64,000 nucleotides of DNA. Origin: Citreimonas salinaria (GTDB lineage Bacteria; Pseudomonadota; Alphaproteobacteria; Rhodobacterales; Rhodobacteraceae). The stretch is from positions 372,001 through 436,000 of the forward strand of contig NZ_FNPF01000001.1 in assembly GCF_900107235.1 (NCBI RefSeq), in the 5' to 3' direction. The position numbers were made by a program, and so were the translations under genes. Each line of letters begins with the position of its first letter. Position 1 is the stretch's first letter. Shown here piece after piece: positions 45,104-52,840 of this stretch. The notes beneath the pieces are model-generated. The model was not told the DNA's origin and made no database searches. It worked only from the letters and a program-made list of their open reading frames with translations.

Positions 45104-45615
45104 TGCTGCCCGACATCCATCTGACCACGGAGCGCCTGACCTTGCGCACGCCGATCGAAAGCGATTTTCCGGCGGTCTCGGCTTTCATGGCCTCGCCCCG
45201 GTCCTGCTTCGTCGGCGGGCCGATGGAGGGCGAGTTCGACCGCTGGCGCAGCTTTCTCGGAGCCGCGGGGCACTGGGCGCTCAAGGGCTACGGCATGTTC
45301 GTCGTGCTGCACGGGGACAGACGCGTGGGCCGGGTCGGCATCATAAACCACCTCGGTTGGGACGAGCCCGAACTGGGCTGGCAGGTGTTCGAGGGCTGCG
45401 AGGGCCAAGGCTATGCCACCGAGGCGGCGATCGCCGCACGGCGCTGGGCATCCGAGGCACACGGACTCGGCCCACTGATCTCGTACATCGCGCCGGCGAA
45501 CGACCGATCGCGCGCGGTGGCGATCCGATTGGGCGCGCGGCACGAACGGGACGGCACGCTGCTGGATTTCCCGGTGCAAGTCTGGCGCCACCCCGCGGGG
45601 GAGGCGGCAGCATGA
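45103..45615 (+). CDS. GNAT-family N-acetyltransferase (second of pair)
   Basis: 170 aa RimJ/RimL-type acetyltransferase, clearly related to the gene before it: IHLTTERLTLRTPIESDFPA, DEPELGWQVFEGCEGQGYAT (acetyl-CoA loop) and ISYIAPANDRSRAVAIRLGA. I chose the ATG at 45103, which shares its A with the upstream TGA. The stop overlaps a possible 33-codon ORF by ATGA. It lies in the ffh-rpsP operon; a translation-related substrate is possible but not shown. Confidence 0.85.
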   Translation: MLPDIHLTTERLTLRTPIESDFPAVSAFMASPRSCFVGGPMEGEFDRWRSFLGAAGHWALKGYGMFVVLHGDRRVGRVGIINHLGWDEPELGWQVFEGCEGQGYATEAAIAARRWASEAHGLGPLISYIAPANDRSRAVAIRLGARHERDGTLLDFPVQVWRHPAGEAAA

Positions 45616-45713
45616 AGGTACGCGTGCATATCTGGAAGGCCCGCGACCTGTCGTGCGCAACTCTTTTCCGTGCGTCGCTCGTCCGCGACCGATTCATCAC
45701 GAGGACCGCATGA
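45612..45713 (+). CDS. Possible 33-aa coupled small ORF
   Basis: Starts in an ATGA overlap with the second GNAT gene and ends in an ATGA overlap with chorismate mutase, so it fills the gap exactly. The product is basic ([20 protein letters not shown] and 13 more residues), with no recognised family. It may be a real small protein or a translational bridge, or the overlaps may be chance; the codon content does not decide it. Confidence 0.35.
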   Translation: MKVRVHIWKARDLSCATLFRASLVRDRFITRTA

Positions 45714-46006
45714 TCGAAGACGCTTCCCGCGCCCAGGCGCTGCTGAAAGAGCATCGCGACAGCATCGACCGGCTGGACGCGATCCTTGTCTTCGCGCTGG
45801 CCGAGCGGTTCAAGCATACCCAAGCCGTGGGCGTCCTCAAGGCGCAGCACGACCTGCCCCCATCCGATCCCGCACGCGAGGAAAAGCAGATCGCGCGGCT
45901 TCAGGATCTGGCGGAACGGGCCGACCTGGACCCGGAATTCGCCAAGAAATTCCTGAACTTCATCATTCAGGAAGTCATCCAGCACCACAAGCTGCACCAG
46001 CAATAG
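45710..46006 (+). CDS. Chorismate mutase, AroQ type
   Basis: 98 aa all-helical AroQ-class chorismate mutase, which turns chorismate into prephenate for Phe and Tyr synthesis. [20 protein letters not shown] matches helix 1, with the active-site Arg/Asp pattern and [20 protein letters not shown] after it. The C-terminal helix is [20 protein letters not shown]. The ATG at 45710 overlaps the small ORF stop. In Rhodobacterales this gene commonly lies just before rpsP. Confidence 0.88.
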   Translation: MIEDASRAQALLKEHRDSIDRLDAILVFALAERFKHTQAVGVLKAQHDLPPSDPAREEKQIARLQDLAERADLDPEFAKKFLNFIIQEVIQHHKLHQQ

Positions 46007-46050
46007 GCGCGGCCCCGGCCCGCCACCACGCCATCAAAGGAGACAGACCA

Positions 46051-46410
46051 ATGGCCATCAAGATCAGACTCGCCCGCGGCGGTTCCAAGAAGCGCCCCTT
46101 CTACCGCATCGTCGCCGCCGACAGCCGCATGCCGCGCGACGGCCGCTTCATCGAGAAGCTGGGCATCTACAACCCGCTGCTGCCCAAGGACAGCGAGGAC
46201 CGCGTGAAGATGGACGTCGAGCGCATCCAGTACTGGCTGGGCCAGGGCGCGCAGACCACCGACCGGATCGACCGCTTCCTCGAAGCCGCCGGCATCCGCG
46301 AGAAGACCGAGCGCAACAACCCCAACAAGGCGAAGCCGGGCAAGAAGGCCCAGCAGCGCTCCGAGGAAAAGGCCGCCAAGGCGGCCGAAGCCGACACCGC
46401 CGAGGCCTGA
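46051..46410 (+). CDS. rpsP: 30S ribosomal protein S16
   Basis: 119 aa. Small-subunit protein needed for 16S rRNA 5'-domain assembly. The N-terminus [20 protein letters not shown] is the S16 hallmark, followed by [15 protein letters not shown]. The C-terminus is a Lys/Ala/Glu-rich extension ([20 protein letters not shown]), longer than the about 82 aa of E. coli but usual in alphaproteobacteria. AAAGGAGAC precedes the ATG. Followed by rimM after 134 bp. Confidence 0.97.
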   Translation: MAIKIRLARGGSKKRPFYRIVAADSRMPRDGRFIEKLGIYNPLLPKDSEDRVKMDVERIQYWLGQGAQTTDRIDRFLEAAGIREKTERNNPNKAKPGKKAQQRSEEKAAKAAEADTAEA

Positions 46411-46544
46411 GCCGTGCGCGGTGCGACCCGGCCGGCGGCCCACCCGCCGGCCGGGATCGCAGGTGTTCCCGTCTCGACCGCGCCTTCGTGCTTCCGGTGC
46501 GGGCGTGGCGGGGACGCCGATCCTTCACTCTTTCAGGGATCGCC

Positions 46545-47051
46545 ATGACCGATCTGATGTGTGTCGGGGCCATCGCGGGCGCCTTCGGCGTGACCGGCGA
46601 GGTGCGGCTGAAAAGCTTCACCGCCGACCCGCGCGCAATCGCGGATTACGGGCCGCTGACCACCGAAGACGGCAGGCGCACGTTCCAACTCGAACTGGGG
46701 GGCGAGATCAAGGCGGGCTTCGCTGCACGCCTGGAGGGGATCGAGACCAAGGAGCAGGCGGACGCCCTGCGCGGCACGCGACTGTTCGCCCCGCGCGACC
46801 GCCTGCCCGCGCTGCCCGAGGATGAATTCTACCATGCCGACCTGATCGGGCTGGCGGTCTACGACACCGGTGGCGCGCATCTGGGTGTCGTGCATGCGGT
46901 GCATGACCACGGCGCTGGGGACCTGCTGGAGCTTCATCTTCCGGAAGGGGGGAAGACGGTTCTTCTGCCTTTCACGCGCGCCGCGGTGCCTACCGTCGAC
47001 ATCGCCGCCGGCCGAATCGTCGCGGATCCGCCCGAAGGTCTGTTGGACTGA
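46545..47051 (+). CDS. rimM: Ribosome maturation factor RimM
   Basis: 168 aa. Binds S19 and assists 30S head assembly. The N-terminal half ([20 protein letters not shown]) and the C-terminal PRC barrel ([40 protein letters not shown]) are both present. I chose the ATG at 46545, preceded by CAGGGA; a start upstream at 46488 would add 19 non-conserved residues. Followed by an unknown gene and then trmD. Confidence 0.93.
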   Translation: MTDLMCVGAIAGAFGVTGEVRLKSFTADPRAIADYGPLTTEDGRRTFQLELGGEIKAGFAARLEGIETKEQADALRGTRLFAPRDRLPALPEDEFYHADLIGLAVYDTGGAHLGVVHAVHDHGAGDLLELHLPEGGKTVLLPFTRAAVPTVDIAAGRIVADPPEGLLD

Positions 47052-47110
47052 ATTCCCGGTCGAACGCCTGAACCGGGCGGCGAAGGCATCGTCAAGCCTG
47101 ACCGCCCTCC

Positions 47111-47137
47111 GTTTCGTTCCGCGAGTGGAAACGAAAC
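47111..47137. repeat. Inverted repeat between rimM and the next gene
   Basis: GTTTCGTTCC and GGAAACGAAAC form a stem with one bulged A and a 6-base loop. It lies 60 bp after rimM in a 209-bp gap with no gene. It has no U-tract and is probably an mRNA structure rather than a terminator. Confidence 0.4.
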
Positions 47138-47260
47138 CGGCCGTTTGAGCGCTTCGTCGCCAGGGAGGCGCCGGCAATCGGGTCCGATTGCACGGGGCCA
47201 CCAAAATGCTGCCCCGTTCATCCGGTATCGATTCCTGCACAGTGGCAGGGAAGAACCGGA

Positions 47261-47806
47261 ATGCAGCGCTTTTCCGACCAGCGCCTGGCCGCAATCAGCT
47301 GGGCCTGTGTGATTTCAGCGCTGGGCTTGGCGCTGACGGTGCCGGGCTACGGCGCTGCGACCTTCGTCGCCGCGGCCGCCCTCGCGCTGGTCGCTTGGCA
47401 GTTTCCGCCGGGCAAGTTCGCCGCCAAGGTGCGCCCCGGGGACCTTCTGTGGACAACGGAGGGATTGGAGCCCGCATATACGGCCGACCGCCTGCGGCCC
47501 GGTCTATTGCGCGATTTCGCGCTTGTGCAGGGCGCGGCACGACCGCCTGCCGAGCCATTGTCGCCACATCTCCGGGCATCCGAAATTGCCTTGCGCGCCA
47601 TGCATCGCGGCGGCATCGCAGACGTGCGCGAGCTTTCGGACCGCGACGTGTTCGCGCTTGCGCTGTTGCGGGACGCGATCCTTGCCGATCCGCCGCGCGC
47701 GGCCTGCCTCGCGACCATGTTCCGCGATCCTGCGGCGGTTCTGGATCTGCGCGAGCGCATGCGTGGCGGCGCTACCTTCGAGGTCGGATCGCACCGCGTC
47801 GCCTGA
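47261..47806 (+). CDS. Unknown membrane protein between rimM and trmD
   Basis: 181 aa, family not recognised. One or two hydrophobic segments lie near the N-terminus ([40 protein letters not shown]), so the rest probably faces the cytoplasm. The soluble part is helical ([40 protein letters not shown]) and has no catalytic motif I can name. CAGGGAAG precedes the ATG. It splits the otherwise common rpsP-rimM-trmD-rplS order. Its slightly different base texture from the flanking ribosomal genes hints at later insertion, but that is inference. Confidence 0.65.
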   Translation: MQRFSDQRLAAISWACVISALGLALTVPGYGAATFVAAAALALVAWQFPPGKFAAKVRPGDLLWTTEGLEPAYTADRLRPGLLRDFALVQGAARPPAEPLSPHLRASEIALRAMHRGGIADVRELSDRDVFALALLRDAILADPPRAACLATMFRDPAAVLDLRERMRGGATFEVGSHRVA

Positions 47807-47895
47807 CACCGGAATCTTCCGGCCGGCGCTCCTCGCGCGGGATCTTGTGTCGGGGCCGCCGCGGCACTACCAGCGGGCCATCCCGGAGGTGCCCC

Positions 47896-48690
47896 ATGTC
47901 GAATGTTCCAACCCGGTCGCACGGGCGCAAGTCCATCGAGCCATCGCTCAAGCCGCGCGACCTGATGGGCGGGGATGACAGGCTTGTCCGGGCGTGGCAG
48001 GCGCAGGTCATCACGCTGTTGCCCGACGCCTTCCCAGGCATGCTGGGCGAGTCGCTGACCGGCACCGCGCTGAAGGACGGGCTGTGGCAGTTGCACCCGG
48101 TCGACCTGCGGAGCTTCGGCGAAGGGCGCCATCGCAACGTCGACGATACGCCGGCCGGTGGCGGGGCGGGGATGGTGCTGCGCCCGGACGTCATGGGCCG
48201 GGCCATCGATACCGCGCGCGCGTCCATGCCCGATGCCGCGCCGCTGATCTACCTGTCACCGCGCGGGGCGCGATTCGATCAGGTGCGCGCGCGCGCACTT
48301 GCCGCCGGGCCGGGGGTCACGCTGATCTGCGGCCGGTTCGAGGGACTCGACCAGCGGGTGATCGACCACTACGCCATCGAAGAACTGTCGATTGGCGACT
48401 ATATCCTGACCGGCGGCGAGATCGCCGCGCAGGCGGTGCTGGATGCCTGCGTGCGCCTGCTGCCGGGCGTGCTGGGCAACGCGCAATCCACGGTCGAGGA
48501 GAGCTTTTCCGACGGCCTTCTGGAGCATCCGCAATTCACGCGCCCGGCCGCGTGGCGCGGGGCGAGCATCCCCGCCGTGCTCACGTCGGGCGACCACGGT
48601 GCGGTCGACCGGTGGCGGCGCGAGCAGTCCGAGCGCCTGACCCGCGAACGGCGCCCTGACCTGTGGCAGGCGCGTAGCGGACAGGACTGA
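47896..48690 (+). CDS. trmD: tRNA (guanine-37-N1)-methyltransferase TrmD
   Basis: 264 aa SPOUT-class methyltransferase that makes m1G37 in tRNAs reading CNN codons, preventing frameshifts. The family signatures are [40 protein letters not shown] and [20 protein letters not shown], which form the trefoil knot, and the C-terminal [13 protein letters not shown] chose the ATG at 47896, preceded by GGAGGTG. The N-terminus has a short extension of about 34 residues before [16 protein letters not shown]. Confidence 0.95.
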   Translation: MSNVPTRSHGRKSIEPSLKPRDLMGGDDRLVRAWQAQVITLLPDAFPGMLGESLTGTALKDGLWQLHPVDLRSFGEGRHRNVDDTPAGGGAGMVLRPDVMGRAIDTARASMPDAAPLIYLSPRGARFDQVRARALAAGPGVTLICGRFEGLDQRVIDHYAIEELSIGDYILTGGEIAAQAVLDACVRLLPGVLGNAQSTVEESFSDGLLEHPQFTRPAAWRGASIPAVLTSGDHGAVDRWRREQSERLTRERRPDLWQARSGQD

Positions 48691-48754
48691 CCTCGGACCG
48701 CGCAGCACCTCTTGAAACTCCCAAGCATACGCCGTCGCTGACCGACGATTGGAC

Positions 48755-48783
48755 TTGATCCGTAGCGGCGCCCCTTCTATACG
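48755..48783 (+). promoter_or_regulatory. Sigma70-type promoter for rplS-rpmE
   Basis: TTGATC, a 17-bp spacer and TATACG. Both boxes are close to consensus with ideal spacing. Transcription would start near 48790, giving a leader of about 200 nt before rplS. Confidence 0.6.
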
Positions 48784-48987
48784 GCCCAAGCCTTTGCGGT
48801 CCGACCGTAACGGCCGATTCCGCATTGCGGGCGCGCCAGTCGCAGGTGCGCGGGCCGCAGGCGGGGCGACAAGGAAACGCGGTTCGAATTCTCCGGCGGG
48901 CGCATGCGCGGACCCGGCCAACGACCCGGAGCTCTGGGACAAGGCAAACCTTCGCGGACCAACCGCGAGCAGATAGGAGATGGTCAG

Positions 48988-49371
48988 ATGAATCTGATCG
49001 CACAGATCGAGGCGGAGCAGATTGCTTCGCTGGGGAAGACGATCCCCGACTTCAAGGCCGGCGACACCATCCGCGTCGGTTACAAGGTGACCGAGGGCAC
49101 GCGAACCCGGGTGCAGAACTACGAAGGCGTCTGCATCAGCCGCAAGAACGGCGAGGGCATCGCCGGATCGTTCACCGTCCGCAAGATCTCGTTCGGCGAA
49201 GGCGTGGAGCGCGTGTTCCCGCTGTACTCGACGAACATCGAACATATCGAGGTGGTCCGCCGCGGCCGCGTCCGCCGCGCGAAGCTGTATTATCTGCGCG
49301 CGCGTCGGGGCAAGTCGGCCCGTATCGCCGAGGACAACACCTACAAGCCGCGCGCAAGCGCCGAGTCGTAA
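48988..49371 (+). CDS. rplS: 50S ribosomal protein L19
   Basis: 127 aa. L19 lies at the 30S-50S interface. Family text is clear: [60 protein letters not shown] and the basic [21 protein letters not shown] chose the ATG at 48988, after AGGAGATGG. It is preceded by its own promoter and a GC-rich leader, and followed by rpmE after 12 bp. Confidence 0.97.
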   Translation: MNLIAQIEAEQIASLGKTIPDFKAGDTIRVGYKVTEGTRTRVQNYEGVCISRKNGEGIAGSFTVRKISFGEGVERVFPLYSTNIEHIEVVRRGRVRRAKLYYLRARRGKSARIAEDNTYKPRASAES

Positions 49372-49383
49372 GGAGCCTTTGGC

Positions 49384-49605
49384 ATGAAAAAGGACATCCA
49401 CCCGAACTATCACACGGTCACCGTCAAGATGACCGATGGGACCGAATTCCAGACCCGCACCACGTGGGGCAAGGAAGGCGACACCTTGACGCTGGACATC
49501 GACCCGACGGTGCACCCGGCCTGGACCGGCGGCAGCTCGCGCCTGATGGACCAGGGCGGCCGCGTGTCGCGCTTCAAGAAGAAGTACGAAGGTCTCGGCT
49601 TCTGA
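49384..49605 (+). CDS. rpmE: 50S ribosomal protein L31, zinc-free form
   Basis: 73 aa. L31 bridges the 30S head and the 50S. It begins [20 protein letters not shown] and ends [14 protein letters not shown]. There is no cysteine at all, so it lacks the CXXC zinc site of the zinc-binding form and is of the C-minus type. AAGGAGCC precedes the ATG. It ends at a strong terminator, on the other side of which is the zinc uptake operon. Confidence 0.95.
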   Translation: MKKDIHPNYHTVTVKMTDGTEFQTRTTWGKEGDTLTLDIDPTVHPAWTGGSSRLMDQGGRVSRFKKKYEGLGF

Positions 49606-49630
49606 AGCTGGCACTCGACCGGAAGTCACG

Positions 49631-49662
49631 AACGCCGCCCCGAAAGGGCGGCGTTTCGCGTT
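49631..49662 (+). terminator. Terminator after rpmE
   Basis: 10-bp stem AACGCCGCCC/GGGCGGCGTT with a CGAAA loop, followed by TCGCGTTC. It lies between convergent rpmE and znuB, and its A-T ends make it usable in both directions. Confidence 0.8.
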
Positions 49663-49684
49663 CATGCAGAGGTACTTGGTAGCC

Positions 49685-50476
49685 TCAGCCCCGGCGCAGC
49701 GCACCGAGCGCGGTCGACAGGGTGAACCCCGCGGCGGCGGCGGCCACGATGCTGGGGCCTGCGGGCGTGTCGAAGCTCACCGATGCCCCGAGACCGGCCA
49801 GCGCCGCGGCGATGCCGATCCCGGCGGCGAGCAGGGCCATAGTCTCGGGCGTGCGCGCGAAGGGCCGGGCCGAGGCGGCGGGGATGATCAGCAGCGCGGT
49901 GATCAGCAGCGCGCCGACCACCTTGATCGCCACCGCCACCACCACCGCCAGCGCCAGCGTCAGGATCAGCTGTTCGCGCCTTGGATCGATCCCGGCGGCG
50001 CGCGCAAGTTCGGGGTTCAGCGTCGCGGTCAGCATGGCCTGCCACCGCCAGCCGACAAGGCACAGCACCAGAGCGGCGCCGCCCCAGATCACCGCCAGAT
50101 CGGCTCGCGACACCGCCAGGATGTCGCCGAACAGGTAAGCCATCAGGTCGATCCGCACGTTCGTCAGGAAGCTTGCCGCAACGAGCCCGACGGCCAGCGC
50201 CGAATGCGCCATCACGCCCAGCAGCGTGTCGGCCGCGTGGTCGCGCGCCGACAGCATCGTCACGGCCAGTCCCATCAGCAGGGCCACCGCCAGAGCGCCG
50301 GTGAAGACGCTGATCGAAAAGGCCAGTGCAAGCGCAACGCCAAGGATCGCCGCATGCGCGGTCGCGTCGCCGAAATAGGCCATGCGCCGCCAGACGACGA
50401 AGCATCCCAGCGGGGCGGCGGCCAGCGCGGCACCCATGCCTGCCAGCGCGGCGCGGACCATGAAATCGTCGAGCAT
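49685..50476 (-). CDS. znuB: Zinc ABC transporter permease ZnuB
   Basis: 263 aa, about eight membrane helices. Inner-membrane permease of the high-affinity zinc importer (ABC-3 family). Typical segments are GCFVVWRRMAYFGDATAHAA, near the N-terminus, and VGALLITALLIIPAASARPF. I chose the ATG at 50476, which shares one base with the znuC stop (TGATG). Last gene of the zur-znuC-znuB operon. Confidence 0.92.
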   Translation of the reverse strand: MLDDFMVRAALAGMGAALAAAPLGCFVVWRRMAYFGDATAHAAILGVALALAFSISVFTGALAVALLMGLAVTMLSARDHAADTLLGVMAHSALAVGLVAASFLTNVRIDLMAYLFGDILAVSRADLAVIWGGAALVLCLVGWRWQAMLTATLNPELARAAGIDPRREQLILTLALAVVVAVAIKVVGALLITALLIIPAASARPFARTPETMALLAAGIGIAAALAGLGASVSFDTPAGPSIVAAAAAGFTLSTALGALRRG

Positions 50477-51249
50477 CACGCCTCCGCCTGTTCTGCATGA
50501 CGCTCGGCCTGCGGATGGTCGTGGCTCTGCGCGTCGCCGTGGTGGTGATGGTCGTGGTGGTGCCGGTACAGGGCAAGCGCCCCGCGCGTACCTTCGCCGA
50601 ACAGCGCACGATAGACCGGCGCTTCGGACACGACTTGGGGCGTGCCCTCGCAGCAGACATGCCCGTTGAGACAGATCACCCGGTCGGACGCGCTCATGAC
50701 CACGTGGAGGTCGTGACTGACCATCAGGACCGCACAACCGGTGTCGTGACGGACGTCCTCGATCAGGCGGTAGAACGCCGCCGCGCCGGGTTGGTCCAGA
50801 CCCGCGGTCGCCTCGTCCAGGATCAGAAGCTGCGGCCGGTCCAGCAGCGCGCGCGCCAGAAGCACGCGCTGGAACTGCCCGCCGGACAGCGTGGCAAGTT
50901 GCTGCTGGCCCGTCCCGGCCGCGCCGGCGCGGGCCAATGCCTCGCGCGCCGCCTCGTCCGTGACGCGGCGCGGCAGCGACAGGAAACGCCGCACGGTCAT
51001 GGGCAGGGTCCTGTCCAGCACCAGTTTCTGCGGCACGTAGCCGACCCGAAGGCCCCGCGCCCGCGTCACGCGCCCCGCCGCCGGCTTCAGTCCGCCGATC
51101 AGCGCCCGCATCAGCGACGACTTGCCCGAGCCGTTCGGCCCGACCACCGTCACGATCTCGCCCGGGCGGATCGCGAAATCCACGTCGCGCAGCACCGTCC
51201 GGTCGCCAAAGCGCAGCGTCAGGTCGTGCGTCTCGATCAGTGCGCTCAT
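50476..51249 (-). CDS. znuC: Zinc ABC transporter ATPase ZnuC
   Basis: 257 aa. ATPase of the zinc importer. Walker A is VVGPNGSGKSSLMRAL, the signature LSGGQFQRVLLARALL and Walker B LLILDEATAGLD. The C-terminal tail is His-rich (ALYRHHHDHHHHGDAQSHDH), which may sense or hold zinc. The start overlaps the zur stop (ATGA). A start at 51249 gives an immediate beta strand MSALIETHDLTLRFGD. Confidence 0.93.
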   Translation of the reverse strand: MSALIETHDLTLRFGDRTVLRDVDFAIRPGEIVTVVGPNGSGKSSLMRALIGGLKPAAGRVTRARGLRVGYVPQKLVLDRTLPMTVRRFLSLPRRVTDEAAREALARAGAAGTGQQQLATLSGGQFQRVLLARALLDRPQLLILDEATAGLDQPGAAAFYRLIEDVRHDTGCAVLMVSHDLHVVMSASDRVICLNGHVCCEGTPQVVSEAPVYRALFGEGTRGALALYRHHHDHHHHGDAQSHDHPQAERHAEQAEA

Positions 51250-51746
51250 GCCTCGCCCCCTTCGGCGCAGGCGGGACACAGCCCCGTCGCCTCGCGCACC
51301 GTGCGCTCGATGACGAAACCGGCGCGGGTGGCGGCGCGGCCCAGCTCGCCCGCATCCGGCGCGATCTCGGCCTCTGCCACGCGGTTGCAGACCCGGCAGA
51401 TCAGGAAGGCGGGCGCGTGACCGGCCTTGTGCCCGGCGCAGGCGATGAAGGCGTTCAACCGCTCGATCCGGTGGGCGAAGCCATTCGCCGTCAGGAAATC
51501 CAGCGCGCGATAGACCACCGGCGGCTGCGAGCCGAGCCCCTCGTCGCGCAGGCGTTCCAGGATGTCGTAGGCGCCCATCGCGCGGTGCGCCTCGAGCAGG
51601 ATCTCGAGCACGCGGCGACGCACCGGGGTCAGTTGCAGGCGGGCTTGCGCGCAGGCGGCCTCGGCCGTGGCAAGGCTGTCCTCTATACACGAGCCGTGAT
51701 CGTGCCGGGCAAAGCCGGCGCCGAGCGAGGGTTGCGCTGTCATCAT
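51246..51746 (-). CDS. zur: Zinc uptake regulator Zur
   Basis: 166 aa Fur-family repressor. The winged-helix domain is LTPVRRRVLEILLEAHRAMG and AYDILERLRDEGLGSQPPVV. Zinc-site cysteines are CRVCN and CPAC near the C-terminus, with His in the ACAGHKAGHAP segment. Two adjacent ATGs (51746 and 51743) are possible; the second has better spacing from GAGGA. First gene of zur-znuC-znuB and divergent from znuA, with a Zur box between, so it represses itself and both transporter arms when zinc is plentiful. Confidence 0.92.
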   Translation of the reverse strand: MMTAQPSLGAGFARHDHGSCIEDSLATAEAACAQARLQLTPVRRRVLEILLEAHRAMGAYDILERLRDEGLGSQPPVVYRALDFLTANGFAHRIERLNAFIACAGHKAGHAPAFLICRVCNRVAEAEIAPDAGELGRAATRAGFVIERTVREATGLCPACAEGGEA

Positions 51747-51763
51747 TCGTCCTCTAGAGCGGA

Positions 51764-51783
51764 TGTAATGTTATATAATCACA
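51764..51783. promoter_or_regulatory. Zur box in the zur-znuA divergent region
   Basis: TGTAATGTTATATAATCACA, a 20-bp AT-rich imperfect palindrome close to the alphaproteobacterial Zur consensus. It is midway between the zur and znuA starts (53 bp apart) and so can control both promoters. Its AT-richness stands out sharply from the GC-rich surroundings. Confidence 0.8.
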
Positions 51784-51799
51784 CTTGGAGTCGCTGTCC

Positions 51800-52777
51800 A
51801 TGACCCGCCTTCCCTCTTTCTGCGTGGTGCTGGCCGCCTGCGCTACACTGGCCATGCCGGCGCGGGCCGATGTACCGCACGTGGTGGCCGACATCGCGCC
51901 GGTGCATGCGCTGGTGCTCCAGGTCATGGAGGGCGTCGGCCAGCCGGACCTGCTGTTGCCGCGCGGTTCGGACCCGCACGGCCACGCGCTGCGCCCCTCC
52001 GAGGCGCGCGCGCTGTCCCAGGCCGACGTCGTCGTCTGGATCGGCGACGCGCTGACGCCCTCGGTCGCTTCCAGCATCGACACGCTGGCGGCCGGTGCGG
52101 ACAGCCTGCCGCTACTCGATGTGGCGGGAACCACCGTTCTCGCGTTCCGGGAGGACGCGCTGTTCGGAGCCGCCCATGGCGACGAGGATCATGGCGAGGA
52201 TGAAGACGTGGATCACGGCCACGACGCCCATTCCCACGATGAACCGGACCACGGACACGATCATTCCGGCGCCGATCCGCACGCCTGGCTGGACCCGCGG
52301 AACGCGATCGTCTGGCTGGACGCAATCGCAGAGACGCTTGCCGAACAGGATCCCGCGAACGCGGCGACCTACCGGGCGAATGCCGAGGCCGCGCAGGCTG
52401 CAATCGCCGAAACCGAGGCCGAGATTGCGGCCGAGCTTGCCGATGCGGGCGACCTGCGCTTCGTCGTCTATCACGACGCCTTCCAGTATTTCGAAGCCCG
52501 CTTTGGCCTGCGTGCGGCCGGCGCGCTTTCCCTGGCCGACGATGCAAGTCCCAGCGCCGCGCGCCTCGCCACGATCCGCGACGCGGTGCGTGCCGGCGAT
52601 ATCCAGTGTGCCGTGGCCGAGCCGCAATACGATGCCGGCCTGATCGCCGCCGTTTTCGAGGACACGGCCGTCGAAACCGTCATCGTCGACCCGGCGGGAG
52701 CCGACCTGGAGCCGGGTCCGGACTTCTACGCCCAGCTTCTGCGTGTGGCGGCCGCCGGCTTCGGCCGCTGCGACTGA
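51800..52777 (+). CDS. znuA: Zinc ABC transporter substrate-binding protein ZnuA
   Basis: 325 aa periplasmic zinc-binding protein. The signal peptide is FCVVLAACATLAMPARA. Zinc-ligand His lie in the segments VHALVLQVMEG, DPHGHALRPSEA and GADPHAWLDPRNAIVW, with a later YHDAFQYFE. Residues 125-160 form the long His/Asp-rich loop (DHGHDAHSHDEPDHGHDHSG) seen in ZnuA proteins and thought to help capture zinc. I chose the ATG at 51800; a TTG 15 bp upstream is poorer. It ends with CD, like many ZnuA proteins. Confidence 0.94.
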   Translation: MTRLPSFCVVLAACATLAMPARADVPHVVADIAPVHALVLQVMEGVGQPDLLLPRGSDPHGHALRPSEARALSQADVVVWIGDALTPSVASSIDTLAAGADSLPLLDVAGTTVLAFREDALFGAAHGDEDHGEDEDVDHGHDAHSHDEPDHGHDHSGADPHAWLDPRNAIVWLDAIAETLAEQDPANAATYRANAEAAQAAIAETEAEIAAELADAGDLRFVVYHDAFQYFEARFGLRAAGALSLADDASPSAARLATIRDAVRAGDIQCAVAEPQYDAGLIAAVFEDTAVETVIVDPAGADLEPGPDFYAQLLRVAAAGFGRCD

Positions 52778-52840
52778 GTCCTATGGACAGTGGCGCGACG
52801 ATTTGCCAGCGTCGCGCCACGCCCAAAACCGGAGACCGCC

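Noticed and set aside
48876-48895. GGTTCGAATTC resembling a tRNA T-loop
   Set aside because: The flanking bases do not form a T-stem, and no acceptor or anticodon stem can be built around it.
52095-52643. Open frame overlapping znuA in another frame
   Set aside because: Thr/Arg/Pro-rich shadow of the His-rich loop region of znuA.
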